Source: Labilibaculum euxinicum (GTDB lineage Bacteria; Bacteroidota; Bacteroidia; Bacteroidales; Marinifilaceae). From it: 64,000 nt of DNA. The stretch spans positions 392,312 through 456,311 of the forward strand of contig NZ_WTCR01000003.1 of assembly GCF_009795715.1 (NCBI RefSeq). The letters are read 5' to 3'. The notes under the pieces are model-generated. The model had not been told where the DNA came from. It searched no databases and saw only the letters and a list, made by a program, of their open reading frames with translations. A program made the translations under genes and the position numbers. Shown here piece by piece: positions 8,217-16,806 of the stretch (positions within the stretch are counted from its first letter, which is position 1; each line of letters starts with the position of its first letter).

Positions 8217-10826
8217 ATGAAAAATACATCAAAATTACTTGTGTTAATTTCATTTGTATTTCTTTCGTTAGCGGCATTTTCTCAAAAAGATACCAGTGAA
8301 TACCGAAAGAAGTCCGATGAAATATTTAAAAAGCTAAACTCCGAAGATTCTAAGCTTTTAGAATGTATTCCTTTAACCGACAATAATAATATTATTGGGT
8401 ATGTTTTCAATTATGAAAAAGGAGGATTTGTTATTGTTGATGCGCGAATTGATGCACCAATTATTGGTTTTTCTGATAAAGGACGGTTTGAGACTAAAAA
8501 TAACCCATTTCTGCAATATCTTATTGAGGGTATAAAAGTGCAAAAAAATGACTTTGATCTGTCATCGGGAATAGAAAAAAGTGCTGTAAAAGAGTCGAAA
8601 ACAGATGTGGTAATTAATCCTTTACTTACTGATGCTTGGGGAGGTGTTAATTGCATTGATGAAACAGGACAGAACATTAATGCTACGAATTTATACACAC
8701 CTCAAAACTGTTCGGCAGGTTGCGTGGCCATAAGTGCATCGCAAATTTTCAATTATTACAAATGGCCTGAAAAAGCGATGGGCAATCATGTTTATTCGGA
8801 CAGTTATGATGGTTTATCCTACACTCATTCTGCTTTTTTTGATGAGGTTGAGTATGACTGGACTGATATAAAAGACGAGTACTATGGAGTTGCATCGACA
8901 GTTGAAGAACGGGAGGCAGTATCCAAACTAATATACGATATCGCAGTTGCTGTTCAAATGGATTTTGGGCCAACAGGTTCAAGTTCCCATATAAATAAAA
9001 TTCCCTTTGTGTTGGAAAATTTCTTTCGGTATAGTGGGCATTACGAAGAAGCATCATGGAGTTCTTTCTGGAATAGAATGTATGAAAATGTTACAGATCA
9101 AATCCCTGTACAGATAGGATTAAAAGCAAGCGCAACAGGAGCCCAACATGCTGCTGTTATTGATGGTTATAAAGATATTGATAACATACCATACTACCAC
9201 ATAAATTGGGGATGGTATAATAATAACGGCATAAACGGATACTATAATGTGCAGGGATGGACCAGTAGTTCTGGTGGCTACAATACAATAACTGATGCAA
9301 TTTTCGATTTTTTGCCCATTCCTGAAATAACCAGTGTGGTAAGTGACGGAAGCCAGAACATCACTGTCCAATGGAAAGTTAGCAACAAAGTGAACTGGGA
9401 TGCTTTTGAATTGGAAATGAAAAAAGATGAAGGCAGTTGGGAAACGGTATCGAGTACGATCACAAGCGATTCATATTCTATTACTGCCGAATCAACGGTA
9501 GCTATTTATCAGTTTAGAGTAAGAAACAAAATAAGTGATGTATTTTATTTAAACTCATGGTCCAATGAATTTGCTTATGCAAATGAAGAAAATTTAGACG
9601 GTTATATTTCCTTGGGAGGAAGCCAGTATGCCTATGCAAGACAAACTCCGGATAAGGATTTGGACTTCTCCGGTGAATATACGTTTGAGTTTTGGATCAA
9701 TGTAAAGAATGGCAATCAAAACAACGATGTCATCTTGTATCAGCAATATGCCTTTACCCTTGGTATCGATAACATAACATCTACTTCGTATGCAATTGAA
9801 TTTATAGCACACAACAGCAATGCATATATAAAATCTTACCATAGCGATTTATTGCTAAACGAATGGGTACATGTTGCAGTATCTCATTCAGGTAACAAAA
9901 CAAAACTATTTGTAAATGGTGAAAAAGATGTTGAAAACAGCAGTTCCAATTTCAATTTATCAACAAGTAGTAAAGCCTTAAATCTGGGTGAAAAATACAT
10001 AAGCAGCTATTCTAATTTTATTGTAGCAGAAATCGATCAACTTAGAATTTCGAAAATTGACAGGCATTCTGATAGTTTCACCCCATTAAGAGGAAATGCA
10101 CATCAGCTTGATGATAATACTGTTGCATTGTTTGATTTTAACCAACCACATAAAGTACGTTTAAAAGATGAGGCTTTTAGGTTAAGTTTTATTGTGCAAA
10201 ATGAATCTGGTGGGGTAATTTGGAAGGGAAGTAAAATTGAAAATAGCTTTGCCCCAGTAATTAGTACAAACCAATCGGCTGGTGTTACTCGCGATTCTCC
10301 AAATGGAACTTTGGTCTGCACAGTTTTGGCTACCGATGAAGATGTTTTTGCAACAGTTTTTCAGGATTGGACAATAATAGGAGGAAATACGAATAATGTT
10401 TTTGCTATTGATGAAGTAAGGGGGGAAATCACAGTTCATGATTCTGGTGCCCTGTCGAGCAGTCCTCTTACAGATTATAATTTACAATTAACGGTAAGCG
10501 ATGGACAAAACACTTCCGAAATTGAAAATTTGGAGATTACAATTGATCAAACCACTTCATCAGACAATCACAATTTTGTTGATGAAAAATTGTTTGCTGT
10601 AAATATATATCCGAATCCTACAAATGATTTTGTGGAAATTCAGATGAGAAATAATCAGCAATTTAAAACGATAAAGGTATACGATTCTTCCGGAATTCTA
10701 AAGAAAAAAATAAAATCAAACAATCGCATATTTCAACTTGATTTAAGCGATCTTCCCTCCGGCATTTACCTGCTAAACATTCAATATGAAGAAGAACGTT
10801 TTATTCGAAAAATAATAAAAATGTAA
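8217..10826 (+). CDS. Secreted C10 (streptopain-type) cysteine peptidase with LamG, cadherin-like and T9SS sorting domains
   Basis: This 869-residue secreted protein has a signal peptide at 1-22. Residues about 25-130 look like a streptopain-inhibitor-type propeptide. The C10 peptidase core (about 135-365) has the catalytic Cys169 in CSAGCVAISASQIFNYYKWP, His311 in GAQHAAVIDGY, and the family motif YYHINWGW. A fibronectin-like stretch follows (about 370-460), then a LamG domain (about 465-625, YTFEFWINVKNG and NEWVHVAVSHSGNKTKLFVNGE). Next is a cadherin-like repeat (about 685-780), and finally a type IX secretion sorting domain (about 795-869, YPNPTNDF to SGIYLLNIQYEEERFIRKIIKM). It should be exported by T9SS and cleave protein at or outside the cell surface. 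Substrate targeting by the LamG domain is inference. C10 enzymes usually need propeptide removal to be active. Confidence 0.9.
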   Translation: MKNTSKLLVLISFVFLSLAAFSQKDTSEYRKKSDEIFKKLNSEDSKLLECIPLTDNNNIIGYVFNYEKGGFVIVDARIDAPIIGFSDKGRFETKNNPFLQYLIEGIKVQKNDFDLSSGIEKSAVKESKTDVVINPLLTDAWGGVNCIDETGQNINATNLYTPQNCSAGCVAISASQIFNYYKWPEKAMGNHVYSDSYDGLSYTHSAFFDEVEYDWTDIKDEYYGVASTVEEREAVSKLIYDIAVAVQMDFGPTGSSSHINKIPFVLENFFRYSGHYEEASWSSFWNRMYENVTDQIPVQIGLKASATGAQHAAVIDGYKDIDNIPYYHINWGWYNNNGINGYYNVQGWTSSSGGYNTITDAIFDFLPIPEITSVVSDGSQNITVQWKVSNKVNWDAFELEMKKDEGSWETVSSTITSDSYSITAESTVAIYQFRVRNKISDVFYLNSWSNEFAYANEENLDGYISLGGSQYAYARQTPDKDLDFSGEYTFEFWINVKNGNQNNDVILYQQYAFTLGIDNITSTSYAIEFIAHNSNAYIKSYHSDLLLNEWVHVAVSHSGNKTKLFVNGEKDVENSSSNFNLSTSSKALNLGEKYISSYSNFIVAEIDQLRISKIDRHSDSFTPLRGNAHQLDDNTVALFDFNQPHKVRLKDEAFRLSFIVQNESGGVIWKGSKIENSFAPVISTNQSAGVTRDSPNGTLVCTVLATDEDVFATVFQDWTIIGGNTNNVFAIDEVRGEITVHDSGALSSSPLTDYNLQLTVSDGQNTSEIENLEITIDQTTSSDNHNFVDEKLFAVNIYPNPTNDFVEIQMRNNQQFKTIKVYDSSGILKKKIKSNNRIFQLDLSDLPSGIYLLNIQYEEERFIRKIIKM

Positions 10827-10911
10827 TCAGAACTCATCAGGTACATCATGATTTTCTACGCAAGTAAATAGATGGAGAAAACTCAATGGTTCAACAACAA
10901 AATTATAACAC

Positions 10912-12150
10912 ATGAAATTATTTATAAAAATTATACTCGTATTTATTGTTTTAAATCCTATTATATCAGAAGCATGTACTACGGCAGTTGTTTCAGGGAA
11001 ATACACAAAAAGTGGCAGGCCCATGATATGGAAAAACAGAGATACATGGGCAGTAAAGAATAGTGTTGCCTACTTTAAAGGAGACAAATTTGATTACATG
11101 GGCTTGATTAATTCAGCTGATACTGCAAGAAGAAACGTTTGGATTGGAATGAATTCGGCAGGATTTGCAATTATGAATTCGGCCTCGTACAATTTAAACC
11201 ATGAAAGCAAAGAAGAACTAAGTGGCCTTGAAGGCAGGTTAATGAAGACAGCTCTTTCTGTTTGCGGAACTCTTGAAGACTTTGAGAACCTTTTGAATTC
11301 AATGCAAAAACCCAGCGGATTGGAGGCTAATTTTGGAGTAATTGATGCTTTTGGAGGAGCTGCTTATTATGAATTCGGACATAACGGATTTGTGAAGATA
11401 GATGTTAACGATCCTGCAATTGCTCCTTTTGGTTATGTTATAAGAGCTAATTATTCTAATACCGGTGAAATAGGCATTGGGAGTGGTTATATTCGTTACA
11501 ATACTTCTTCCGATCTGTTTTATCAGAGTGCTTCTTCTGAAGGATTGTCCGCTCAGTTTATTGAACAAGATGTTGCTGAGAGTTTAAAACACTCTTTAAT
11601 TAAAGAGGATTTAAAGCTAAAGTATGGTAATCTACCCGAAAATACGTCTCAATATGCTCATTTTAGAGATTTTATTCCCAGATCAGGATCAGCTTCTTCT
11701 GTAATAATAGAAGGCGTAAAAAAAGATGAAAATCCTGAATTTGCTACCATGTGGTCCAATATTGGTTTTCCATTGGCATCTGTTGTTGTACCGGTATGGT
11801 TAAAGGGCGGAAGTACTATTCCTGAAATCGTATCCTACAAGACAGCATTAAAAGATTCTCCCATTTGCAATGCCGCATTAGTTCTTAAAAAAGAAAAAAT
11901 CATGAACATCAGGTGGGGAAAATCCGATAAGTATTACATAAACGTTAATGCTTTGTATAACAGCGATAAATCAGGAATTGTTCAAAAATTACGTCCATAT
12001 GATAATCATATATATGAGCTTACTAACGAGTTAATTGATAAGTGGAGACAAAAAGGAAGAGTTGATAAAAAGGAAATTAGCGAGTTTTATGAATGGTTAG
12101 ATCGTTTTGTGGCTAAAGCTTATAAAGATGAATTTAATATTGAAATGTAA
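10912..12150 (+). CDS. Secreted Ntn-hydrolase of the C45 / choloylglycine-hydrolase-like superfamily
   Basis: This 412-residue protein has a clear signal peptide (residues 1-21, ending ISEA) directly followed by Cys22 in ACTTAVVSGKYTKSGRPMIWKNRD. That pattern (N-terminal Cys, then a basic residue and N/D further on) is typical of acyl-transferase/penicillin-acylase-like Ntn hydrolases, whose nucleophile must be the free N-terminal residue. Here removal of the signal peptide would itself expose the nucleophile. The family motifs WIGMNSAGFAIMNSASYNLN and FGVIDAFGGAAYYEF follow. Activity on a linear amide C-N bond is expected; the substrate is unknown. It is 6 bp from the next gene, so the two are co-transcribed. 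The chosen start has A-rich leader sequence AAATTATAACACATG, matching other starts in this window. Confidence 0.8.
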   Translation: MKLFIKIILVFIVLNPIISEACTTAVVSGKYTKSGRPMIWKNRDTWAVKNSVAYFKGDKFDYMGLINSADTARRNVWIGMNSAGFAIMNSASYNLNHESKEELSGLEGRLMKTALSVCGTLEDFENLLNSMQKPSGLEANFGVIDAFGGAAYYEFGHNGFVKIDVNDPAIAPFGYVIRANYSNTGEIGIGSGYIRYNTSSDLFYQSASSEGLSAQFIEQDVAESLKHSLIKEDLKLKYGNLPENTSQYAHFRDFIPRSGSASSVIIEGVKKDENPEFATMWSNIGFPLASVVVPVWLKGGSTIPEIVSYKTALKDSPICNAALVLKKEKIMNIRWGKSDKYYINVNALYNSDKSGIVQKLRPYDNHIYELTNELIDKWRQKGRVDKKEISEFYEWLDRFVAKAYKDEFNIEM

Positions 12151-12156
12151 GTTAAT

Positions 12157-13272
12157 ATGAAAAAAAAACATCAATTATTAGTAATGATTTTTTTGATCGT
12201 TACAGCATGTGGAAAACATCAGCCTGACGACAATAAAATTGTGGTAGGCGTTTTTAATGGTAATGGAGCAGGGGCGATAAGTGTTGTTGAAACCATTGAA
12301 GCTCTGAAAATTGATAAAGACATATCGCCTCTGCAAATTAGTGCAAGTGATATTCAGTCTGGCAAACTGAATGCTATTGATGCAATGATTTTTCCTGGGG
12401 GAAGTGGTAGTAATCAATTGAATAATATCGGGTTTTACGGTAAAGAGAAGATTAGGAGGTTTGTTATAGACCAAGGAAAAGGAATTGTAGGGATTTGTGC
12501 GGGTGCATTTTTAACTAGTAGCACTCCAGGTTATCCTTCCCTTGAGATTGGTAATGTTAAAGTTATAGATAGGGCTCATTATGCAAGAGGAAGAGGTTTG
12601 GTTGAATTTAAGCTTACAGGAGAAGGGAAAAAAATTTTTCCGGAATTGGATCACAACAAACTATTTTGTCAGTATTATGACGGACCAGTAATGGAGACCC
12701 TATTGCAAAAAGAAAATTATTCCGAATTAGCGTATTATGTTACCGATATTCACTCCAACGCAGGGGCTCCCAAAGAGGTGACTCCTGGAAAAATATTTTT
12801 GTATAAGCAAAAAGTAGGTAGTGGAAGATTATTCGCAATTGCAGGACATCCCGAATCTACTCCCGGAATGCGTTGGATGGTTCCCCGAATGATAAGATGG
12901 GTAACAAATAATGAACAGGTAAAATATAAAGCTAAACTGATAAAGCCTGAAAATTATACTCGTGAAATTCTATATAATAAAATGCTGAAAATAAGTGAAA
13001 AGGAAAATTGGTGGAAGCTTTTTAATACAAATCCTGACTCTGTAATAATATCTATGAATTATTTGCATTCAATTTATTCCAGACCGGCTGTAAGGTGGAA
13101 TATTGGGTTGTTGCGTAGTCCATTTCCAAAAGTTAGGTTACATGCTGCTGAATTACTTAAAATTTCGGAATATACTGCGGCATTGCCCGATTTGATTGTT
13201 GCTTTTGAGAATGAGAAAGATCTGGACGTTAAAGCTAAATTATCAAAAATCATAGAAGATTTGAGCGACTAA
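12157..13272 (+). CDS. BPL_N-type glutamine-amidotransferase-like lipoprotein with C-terminal HEAT-like helices
   Basis: This 371-residue protein has a lipobox ending at Cys18 (IVTAC). Residues about 27-255 form a class I glutamine-amidotransferase-like fold resembling the N-terminal domain of yeast biotin-protein ligase (BPL_N). Features are an IFPGGSGS turn, the nucleophile elbow GICAGAFLT with Cys114, and GHPESTPG carrying the probable catalytic His. No synthetase partner domain is present, so ammonia transfer is unlikely; a peptidase or amidase role is possible but unproven. The C-terminal 110 residues are helical and end in a HEAT-like pair (FPKVRLHAAELLKISEY and later helices). The residues after Cys18 (GKHQPDD) are less acidic than a surface-export signal, so a periplasmic location is plausible. 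It follows the Ntn-hydrolase by 6 bp. Confidence 0.75.
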   Translation: MKKKHQLLVMIFLIVTACGKHQPDDNKIVVGVFNGNGAGAISVVETIEALKIDKDISPLQISASDIQSGKLNAIDAMIFPGGSGSNQLNNIGFYGKEKIRRFVIDQGKGIVGICAGAFLTSSTPGYPSLEIGNVKVIDRAHYARGRGLVEFKLTGEGKKIFPELDHNKLFCQYYDGPVMETLLQKENYSELAYYVTDIHSNAGAPKEVTPGKIFLYKQKVGSGRLFAIAGHPESTPGMRWMVPRMIRWVTNNEQVKYKAKLIKPENYTREILYNKMLKISEKENWWKLFNTNPDSVIISMNYLHSIYSRPAVRWNIGLLRSPFPKVRLHAAELLKISEYTAALPDLIVAFENEKDLDVKAKLSKIIEDLSD

Positions 13273-13945
13273 ATAAGAGGAAAGAACTATTAATAAATTT
13301 TAAATAAATAATACTTGGAAGTTATTTTTTTAGATAATCAAGGAATTAATAATTGAATTCGCGTTATTATTCCGTTGAGGTCTAACCAATCGCTAACGCT
13401 TAAAATTCTGATTCTAGAGTAATAATAGTCTGTTAAGGTTTGTAAATCGTTTGTTCTCATAATTTTTAGTAAAAATCATGGTTGTTAATGTTGAAAATAC
13501 CCTGATCATTCGGTGGACCAAATTGATCTAATATCTCATACTTAAAATCTAACGATCTATAAAATAAGCAGAACTTTTGTTTTTGCAAGCCTTTTTTAAA
13601 TTTATCATATGTTTTGTGTCGAATATATTTTCTTCATAAATTCATTTTGATGTTATCAATTAATATTTTTTCAGTTTAAAACAGATAAGAGATTTGGTGC
13701 TTTTGCACTTATTTCACAAAAAAGTATCTATTATAAATGTGAATAGTAAGAAATGTAAATACTTACGTTTGGTTTTAGATAAAACAAGAGTCTGATCTGC
13801 AATCGTTTCCAGTGGGTGTTTTATAACACGTAAAGATTGGGTTAAAAATACTTCAAAGTGCTTTGAATTGTATCGAAAGACCTTAAAATTTGCAGAAGCA
13901 AATTATACTAATGTATAAGACTTAATTAACAAATATTTATTAACA
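13273..13945 (+). other. 673-bp gap upstream of the citrate lyase operon
   Basis: No open frame with coding character was found, and no terminator after the preceding gene. The region is very AT-rich. Small inverted repeats occur: GTGTT/AACAC at 13816-13829 and a 7+7 palindrome at 13852-13867. The last 100 bp hold the probable operon promoter, listed separately. The length suggests room for regulator binding sites. Confidence 0.5.
13852..13892 (+). promoter_or_regulatory. Probable citrate lyase promoter with overlapping palindromic operator
   Basis: TTTG at 13862-13865 and TAAAATTTG at 13884-13892, 18 bp apart, resemble the Bacteroidota -33/-7 pair, with one extra base in the -7 box. The palindrome TTCAAAG-TG-CTTTGAA (13852-13867) covers the -33 element, as a repressor or activator site would. 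The first citD codon is 53 bp downstream of the -7 box. The palindrome is directly visible; the promoter role is inference. Confidence 0.45.
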
Positions 13946-14233
13946 ATGACACCCAAGTTTAAAGCGCAAGCCGGAACTTTTGAATCAAGCGATATTATGA
14001 TTCTGATTGAGCCTCTTGAAAAAGATTCTGGTCGCAAAGTTGATATTTCTTCAACAGTAATACTTCAGTTCGAAGAAGATATTAAAAAAACTATAAATCA
14101 GGTACTTGATCGGCTTCAGGTTGAGGGTTTGCATCTTATTGCCAAGGACAAAGGAGCACTGACGCAGACAATCGAAGCACGAGTTGAAACAGCAGTTAAA
14201 CGATCTTTAGGTATCCAGGAGGGGACAATGTAA
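13946..14233 (+). CDS. citD: Citrate lyase acyl carrier protein (gamma subunit)
   Basis: This 95-residue protein matches CitD in length and pattern. The N-terminal region KAQAGTFESSDIMILIEPLE contains the conserved GTFESSD, whose first Ser after the Glu carries the 2'-(5''-triphosphoribosyl)-3'-dephospho-CoA prosthetic group. The rest includes VILQFEEDIKKTINQVLDRL and an acidic-basic C-terminus. CitD delivers acetyl and citryl thioesters between CitF and CitE in the cytoplasmic citrate lyase complex. It is the first gene of the operon and overlaps citE by one base (TAATG), implying translational coupling. Confidence 0.93.
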   Translation: MTPKFKAQAGTFESSDIMILIEPLEKDSGRKVDISSTVILQFEEDIKKTINQVLDRLQVEGLHLIAKDKGALTQTIEARVETAVKRSLGIQEGTM

Positions 14234-15129
14234 TGGTAAAGAAAAAAAGAAGGTCGATGTTGTACATTCCCGGTAATAATCCGGCAATGATTCAACAAGC
14301 AGGAGTTTATGGTTGTGATGCTGTTCTTCTTGATCTGGAAGATGCTGTAGCATTAAACCAAAAAGATGCAGCAAGAATTTTGGTTCGGAATATGCTTAAA
14401 ACGGTTAATTTTTATGATACCGAAGTATGTGTGCGTGTAAATAATTTCCATACACCGTTTGGATTAACGGATTTGGAGGAAATTGTGCCGTTACAGCCTG
14501 ATAATATCCGTTTCCCGAAAACAGAAACAGTAGCCGATGTTAAGGAATTCATGAAAGAAGTGCGGCGCATCGAAAAGGAGCATGGAATTAAGAATCCAAC
14601 CATGACTATTCATGTGATGATTGAAACAGCCAAAGGGGTTGCGAATGTTTATGATATCGCGGCTGCCGATCCACGAATAGATGCTATTACTATTGGGGGG
14701 CAGGATTTAACTGCCGATATGGGTATTATAAAAACTCCGGATGGAGTTGGTATTGATTACGCACGTAAGAGAATTGTGATGGCTGGAAAAGCCAATGATT
14801 TAGACGTTTTAGATACTATATTTGCTGATGTGAACGACGATGAAGGTTTGCGGGAAGAAACAGAATATATTAAAAAAATTGGTTTCGCAGGTAAGGCTCT
14901 TATAAATCCACGTCAGGTTGATGTTGTTCATGATGTGTTTAACCCGACTGAAAATGAGGTGCGTAAAGCATATCGTGTTTATTCTGAGTTTATTAAAAAC
15001 AAAAAAGCTGGTATTGGAGTTTTTGCAATTGATGGAAAAATGGTAGATGCTCCTGTTGTTCAAAGAGCAATTACAGTTTTGGAATATGCCAAAATAGATT
15101 TGAAAGAAATTGAAAAGAATGCTGGTTAG
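14233..15129 (+). CDS. citE: Citrate lyase beta subunit (citryl-ACP lyase)
   Basis: This 298-residue protein is a HpcH/HpaI-type TIM barrel. It begins RRSMLYIPGNNPAMIQQAGVYGCDAVLLDLEDAVA, as CitE does, with the metal-site acidic residues in LLDLEDAV and later VMIETAKGVAN and ITIGGQDLTADMG. It cleaves citryl-ACP to oxaloacetate and acetyl-ACP. The close coupling to citD and citF shows that this is the true lyase subunit rather than a stand-alone CitE-like citramalyl-CoA lyase. Length is normal. Confidence 0.94.
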   Translation: MVKKKRRSMLYIPGNNPAMIQQAGVYGCDAVLLDLEDAVALNQKDAARILVRNMLKTVNFYDTEVCVRVNNFHTPFGLTDLEEIVPLQPDNIRFPKTETVADVKEFMKEVRRIEKEHGIKNPTMTIHVMIETAKGVANVYDIAAADPRIDAITIGGQDLTADMGIIKTPDGVGIDYARKRIVMAGKANDLDVLDTIFADVNDDEGLREETEYIKKIGFAGKALINPRQVDVVHDVFNPTENEVRKAYRVYSEFIKNKKAGIGVFAIDGKMVDAPVVQRAITVLEYAKIDLKEIEKNAG

Positions 15130-15159
15130 TTTTTAAGCTTGGATTTAAAACGTAGACAA

Positions 15160-16719
15160 ATGAAAAATGCAATAGGAGTTGAAATTCCTGAATATATAGA
15201 AGGCCTTGGGAAACTTGAACCTTTCCAGGGAGTTTGGAAAAGTATTATTGAAGACGAAGTTCCATCAACCAATATTTCCAGAACACTTAAGGCTAAAAAA
15301 CCTCATGTTTCCAAACTTTGTAAAAATCTGGAAGAGGCTGTCAAAAGATGTAAACCTTTTGATGGAATGACTGTTACTTGTCATCATCATTTAAGAGGTG
15401 GAGATGGCGTGCTGATGCAGACCATTAAAATACTTGATGAGATGGGCATTAAGGATATCACCTTGGCGTCCTCATCACTTACATCAGCTCATGATGGTTT
15501 GGTTTCTTATGTTGAAAAAGGAATGATTACCAGAATCTTTACATCAGGTATCAGAGGTGCATTGGGAGATGCAATATCGGTTGGAAAATTAAAATATCCG
15601 GCAATTATTCACTCTCACGGTGGTCGTGTACGTGATTTTTTAACAGGAAGAATTAAGCCTGATTTGTCGGTTTTAGCAGCATCTGCAGCTGATGAAGAAG
15701 GAAACGCAACAGGTGCTCATGGTCCATCAGCGTTTGGATCAATGGGATACGCAGATATTGATGCCCGGTATTCTCGTAATGTAATTATTGTTACAGATAA
15801 TTTGGTCGAATATCCTTGTGTACCTTGTACTGTACGTCAACATTTTATCGATTATGTGGTGAAAGTGGATAGTATTGGTGATGCAACAAAAATTGCGTCC
15901 GGAACTACCCGTATTACCAATTCACCAATGGATTTACGTATTGCCCGAATTGCAGCAACAGTAATTGAACATTCTGGTTTGTTCAAAAATGGAATGTCGT
16001 TTCAGGTAGGTGCAGGTGGAGCTTCTTTGGCGGTGGCCAAATTTCTTCGCGAAGATATGAAGCGAAAAAATATAATTGGTAGCTTCATGATTGGAGGGGT
16101 AACTTCCTATGGTGTTGATATGTTGAATGAAGGGTTATTTCATTCTATTTTTGATGTGCAGTCTTTCGATGCTGCAGTTAGTTCTTCGGTTTTGAATAAT
16201 CCAAATCATATCGAAATTTCGTGTGATCAATATGCGAATCCCAATAACTGCGGATCTATGACCAATAAGTTGGATGTGGTTGTTTTGGGTGCACTCGAAG
16301 TGGATGTTGATTTCAATGTAAATGTAATTACAGGTTCTTCAGGAGAAATAAGAGGTGCATCCGGAGGACACTCTGATACCGCATCCGGAGCGAACTTAAC
16401 AGTTGTTGTTTGTCCGGCATTTCGTGGTCGGTTACCCATTGTAAAAGATCGTGTTCACACTGTTGTTACTCCTGGCGAAAGTGTTGATGTAATTGTAACA
16501 GAGAGAGGTGTATGTGTTAATCCAGCGAAACCAAATTTGGCCGCGAAACTTAAAGAAGCCGGGGTGCAAGTGGTTGATATTCGTGACTTGAAAGAGGAAG
16601 TGGAGAAAATGACTGGTGTACCTGCCGAAAAGAAATTGGGAGATCAGATTGTAGGCTTGGTTGAATATCGCGACGGGACTATTATTGATGTAATTTATAA
16701 TGTAAAGAATCTCTCATAA
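15160..16719 (+). CDS. citF: Citrate lyase alpha subunit (acetyl-ACP:citrate ACP transferase)
   Basis: The 519-residue product exchanges acetyl for citrate on the acyl carrier protein. Homology to CitF runs throughout: KPHVSKLCKNLEEAVKRC, GMTVTCHHHLRGGD, HSHGGRVRDFLTGRIKPD, and GSSGEIRGASGGHSDTASGANL near the C-terminus. The open frame starts seven codons earlier at a TTG (15139), but the ATG at 15160 (MKNAIGVEIPEYIEGL) is preferred because conserved sequence starts there. It lies 30 bp after citE, in the same operon. Confidence 0.94.
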   Translation: MKNAIGVEIPEYIEGLGKLEPFQGVWKSIIEDEVPSTNISRTLKAKKPHVSKLCKNLEEAVKRCKPFDGMTVTCHHHLRGGDGVLMQTIKILDEMGIKDITLASSSLTSAHDGLVSYVEKGMITRIFTSGIRGALGDAISVGKLKYPAIIHSHGGRVRDFLTGRIKPDLSVLAASAADEEGNATGAHGPSAFGSMGYADIDARYSRNVIIVTDNLVEYPCVPCTVRQHFIDYVVKVDSIGDATKIASGTTRITNSPMDLRIARIAATVIEHSGLFKNGMSFQVGAGGASLAVAKFLREDMKRKNIIGSFMIGGVTSYGVDMLNEGLFHSIFDVQSFDAAVSSSVLNNPNHIEISCDQYANPNNCGSMTNKLDVVVLGALEVDVDFNVNVITGSSGEIRGASGGHSDTASGANLTVVVCPAFRGRLPIVKDRVHTVVTPGESVDVIVTERGVCVNPAKPNLAAKLKEAGVQVVDIRDLKEEVEKMTGVPAEKKLGDQIVGLVEYRDGTIIDVIYNVKNLS

Positions 16720-16749
16720 GCTGAGGCCGATTTATATAAATGAAATATG

Positions 16750-16784
16750 ATACACCCTACTTGTTTTAAGCATTTAGGGTGTAT
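16750..16784 (+). other. Intercistronic hairpin between citF and citXG
   Basis: ATACACCCTA (16750-16759) and TAGGGTGTAT (16775-16784) form a perfect 10-bp stem, extended inside by CTT/AAG pairs around a TTTT loop. Only a short T-stretch follows, so it is probably not a full terminator. It may lower or stabilise expression of the accessory genes relative to the structural subunits (inference). Confidence 0.55.
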
Positions 16785-16806
16785 TTGTAAACAGGAAGTA
16801 GACAAA

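Noticed and set aside
8749..9057. Minus-strand open frame of 102 codons inside the C10 peptidase gene
   Set aside because: It is antisense to a gene with full domain homology and shows no recognisable protein features.
16747..16806. Upstream start of CitXG
   Set aside because: The extra 20 residues are encoded by the hairpin and lie outside CitX homology; 16807 has a ribosome-binding site.
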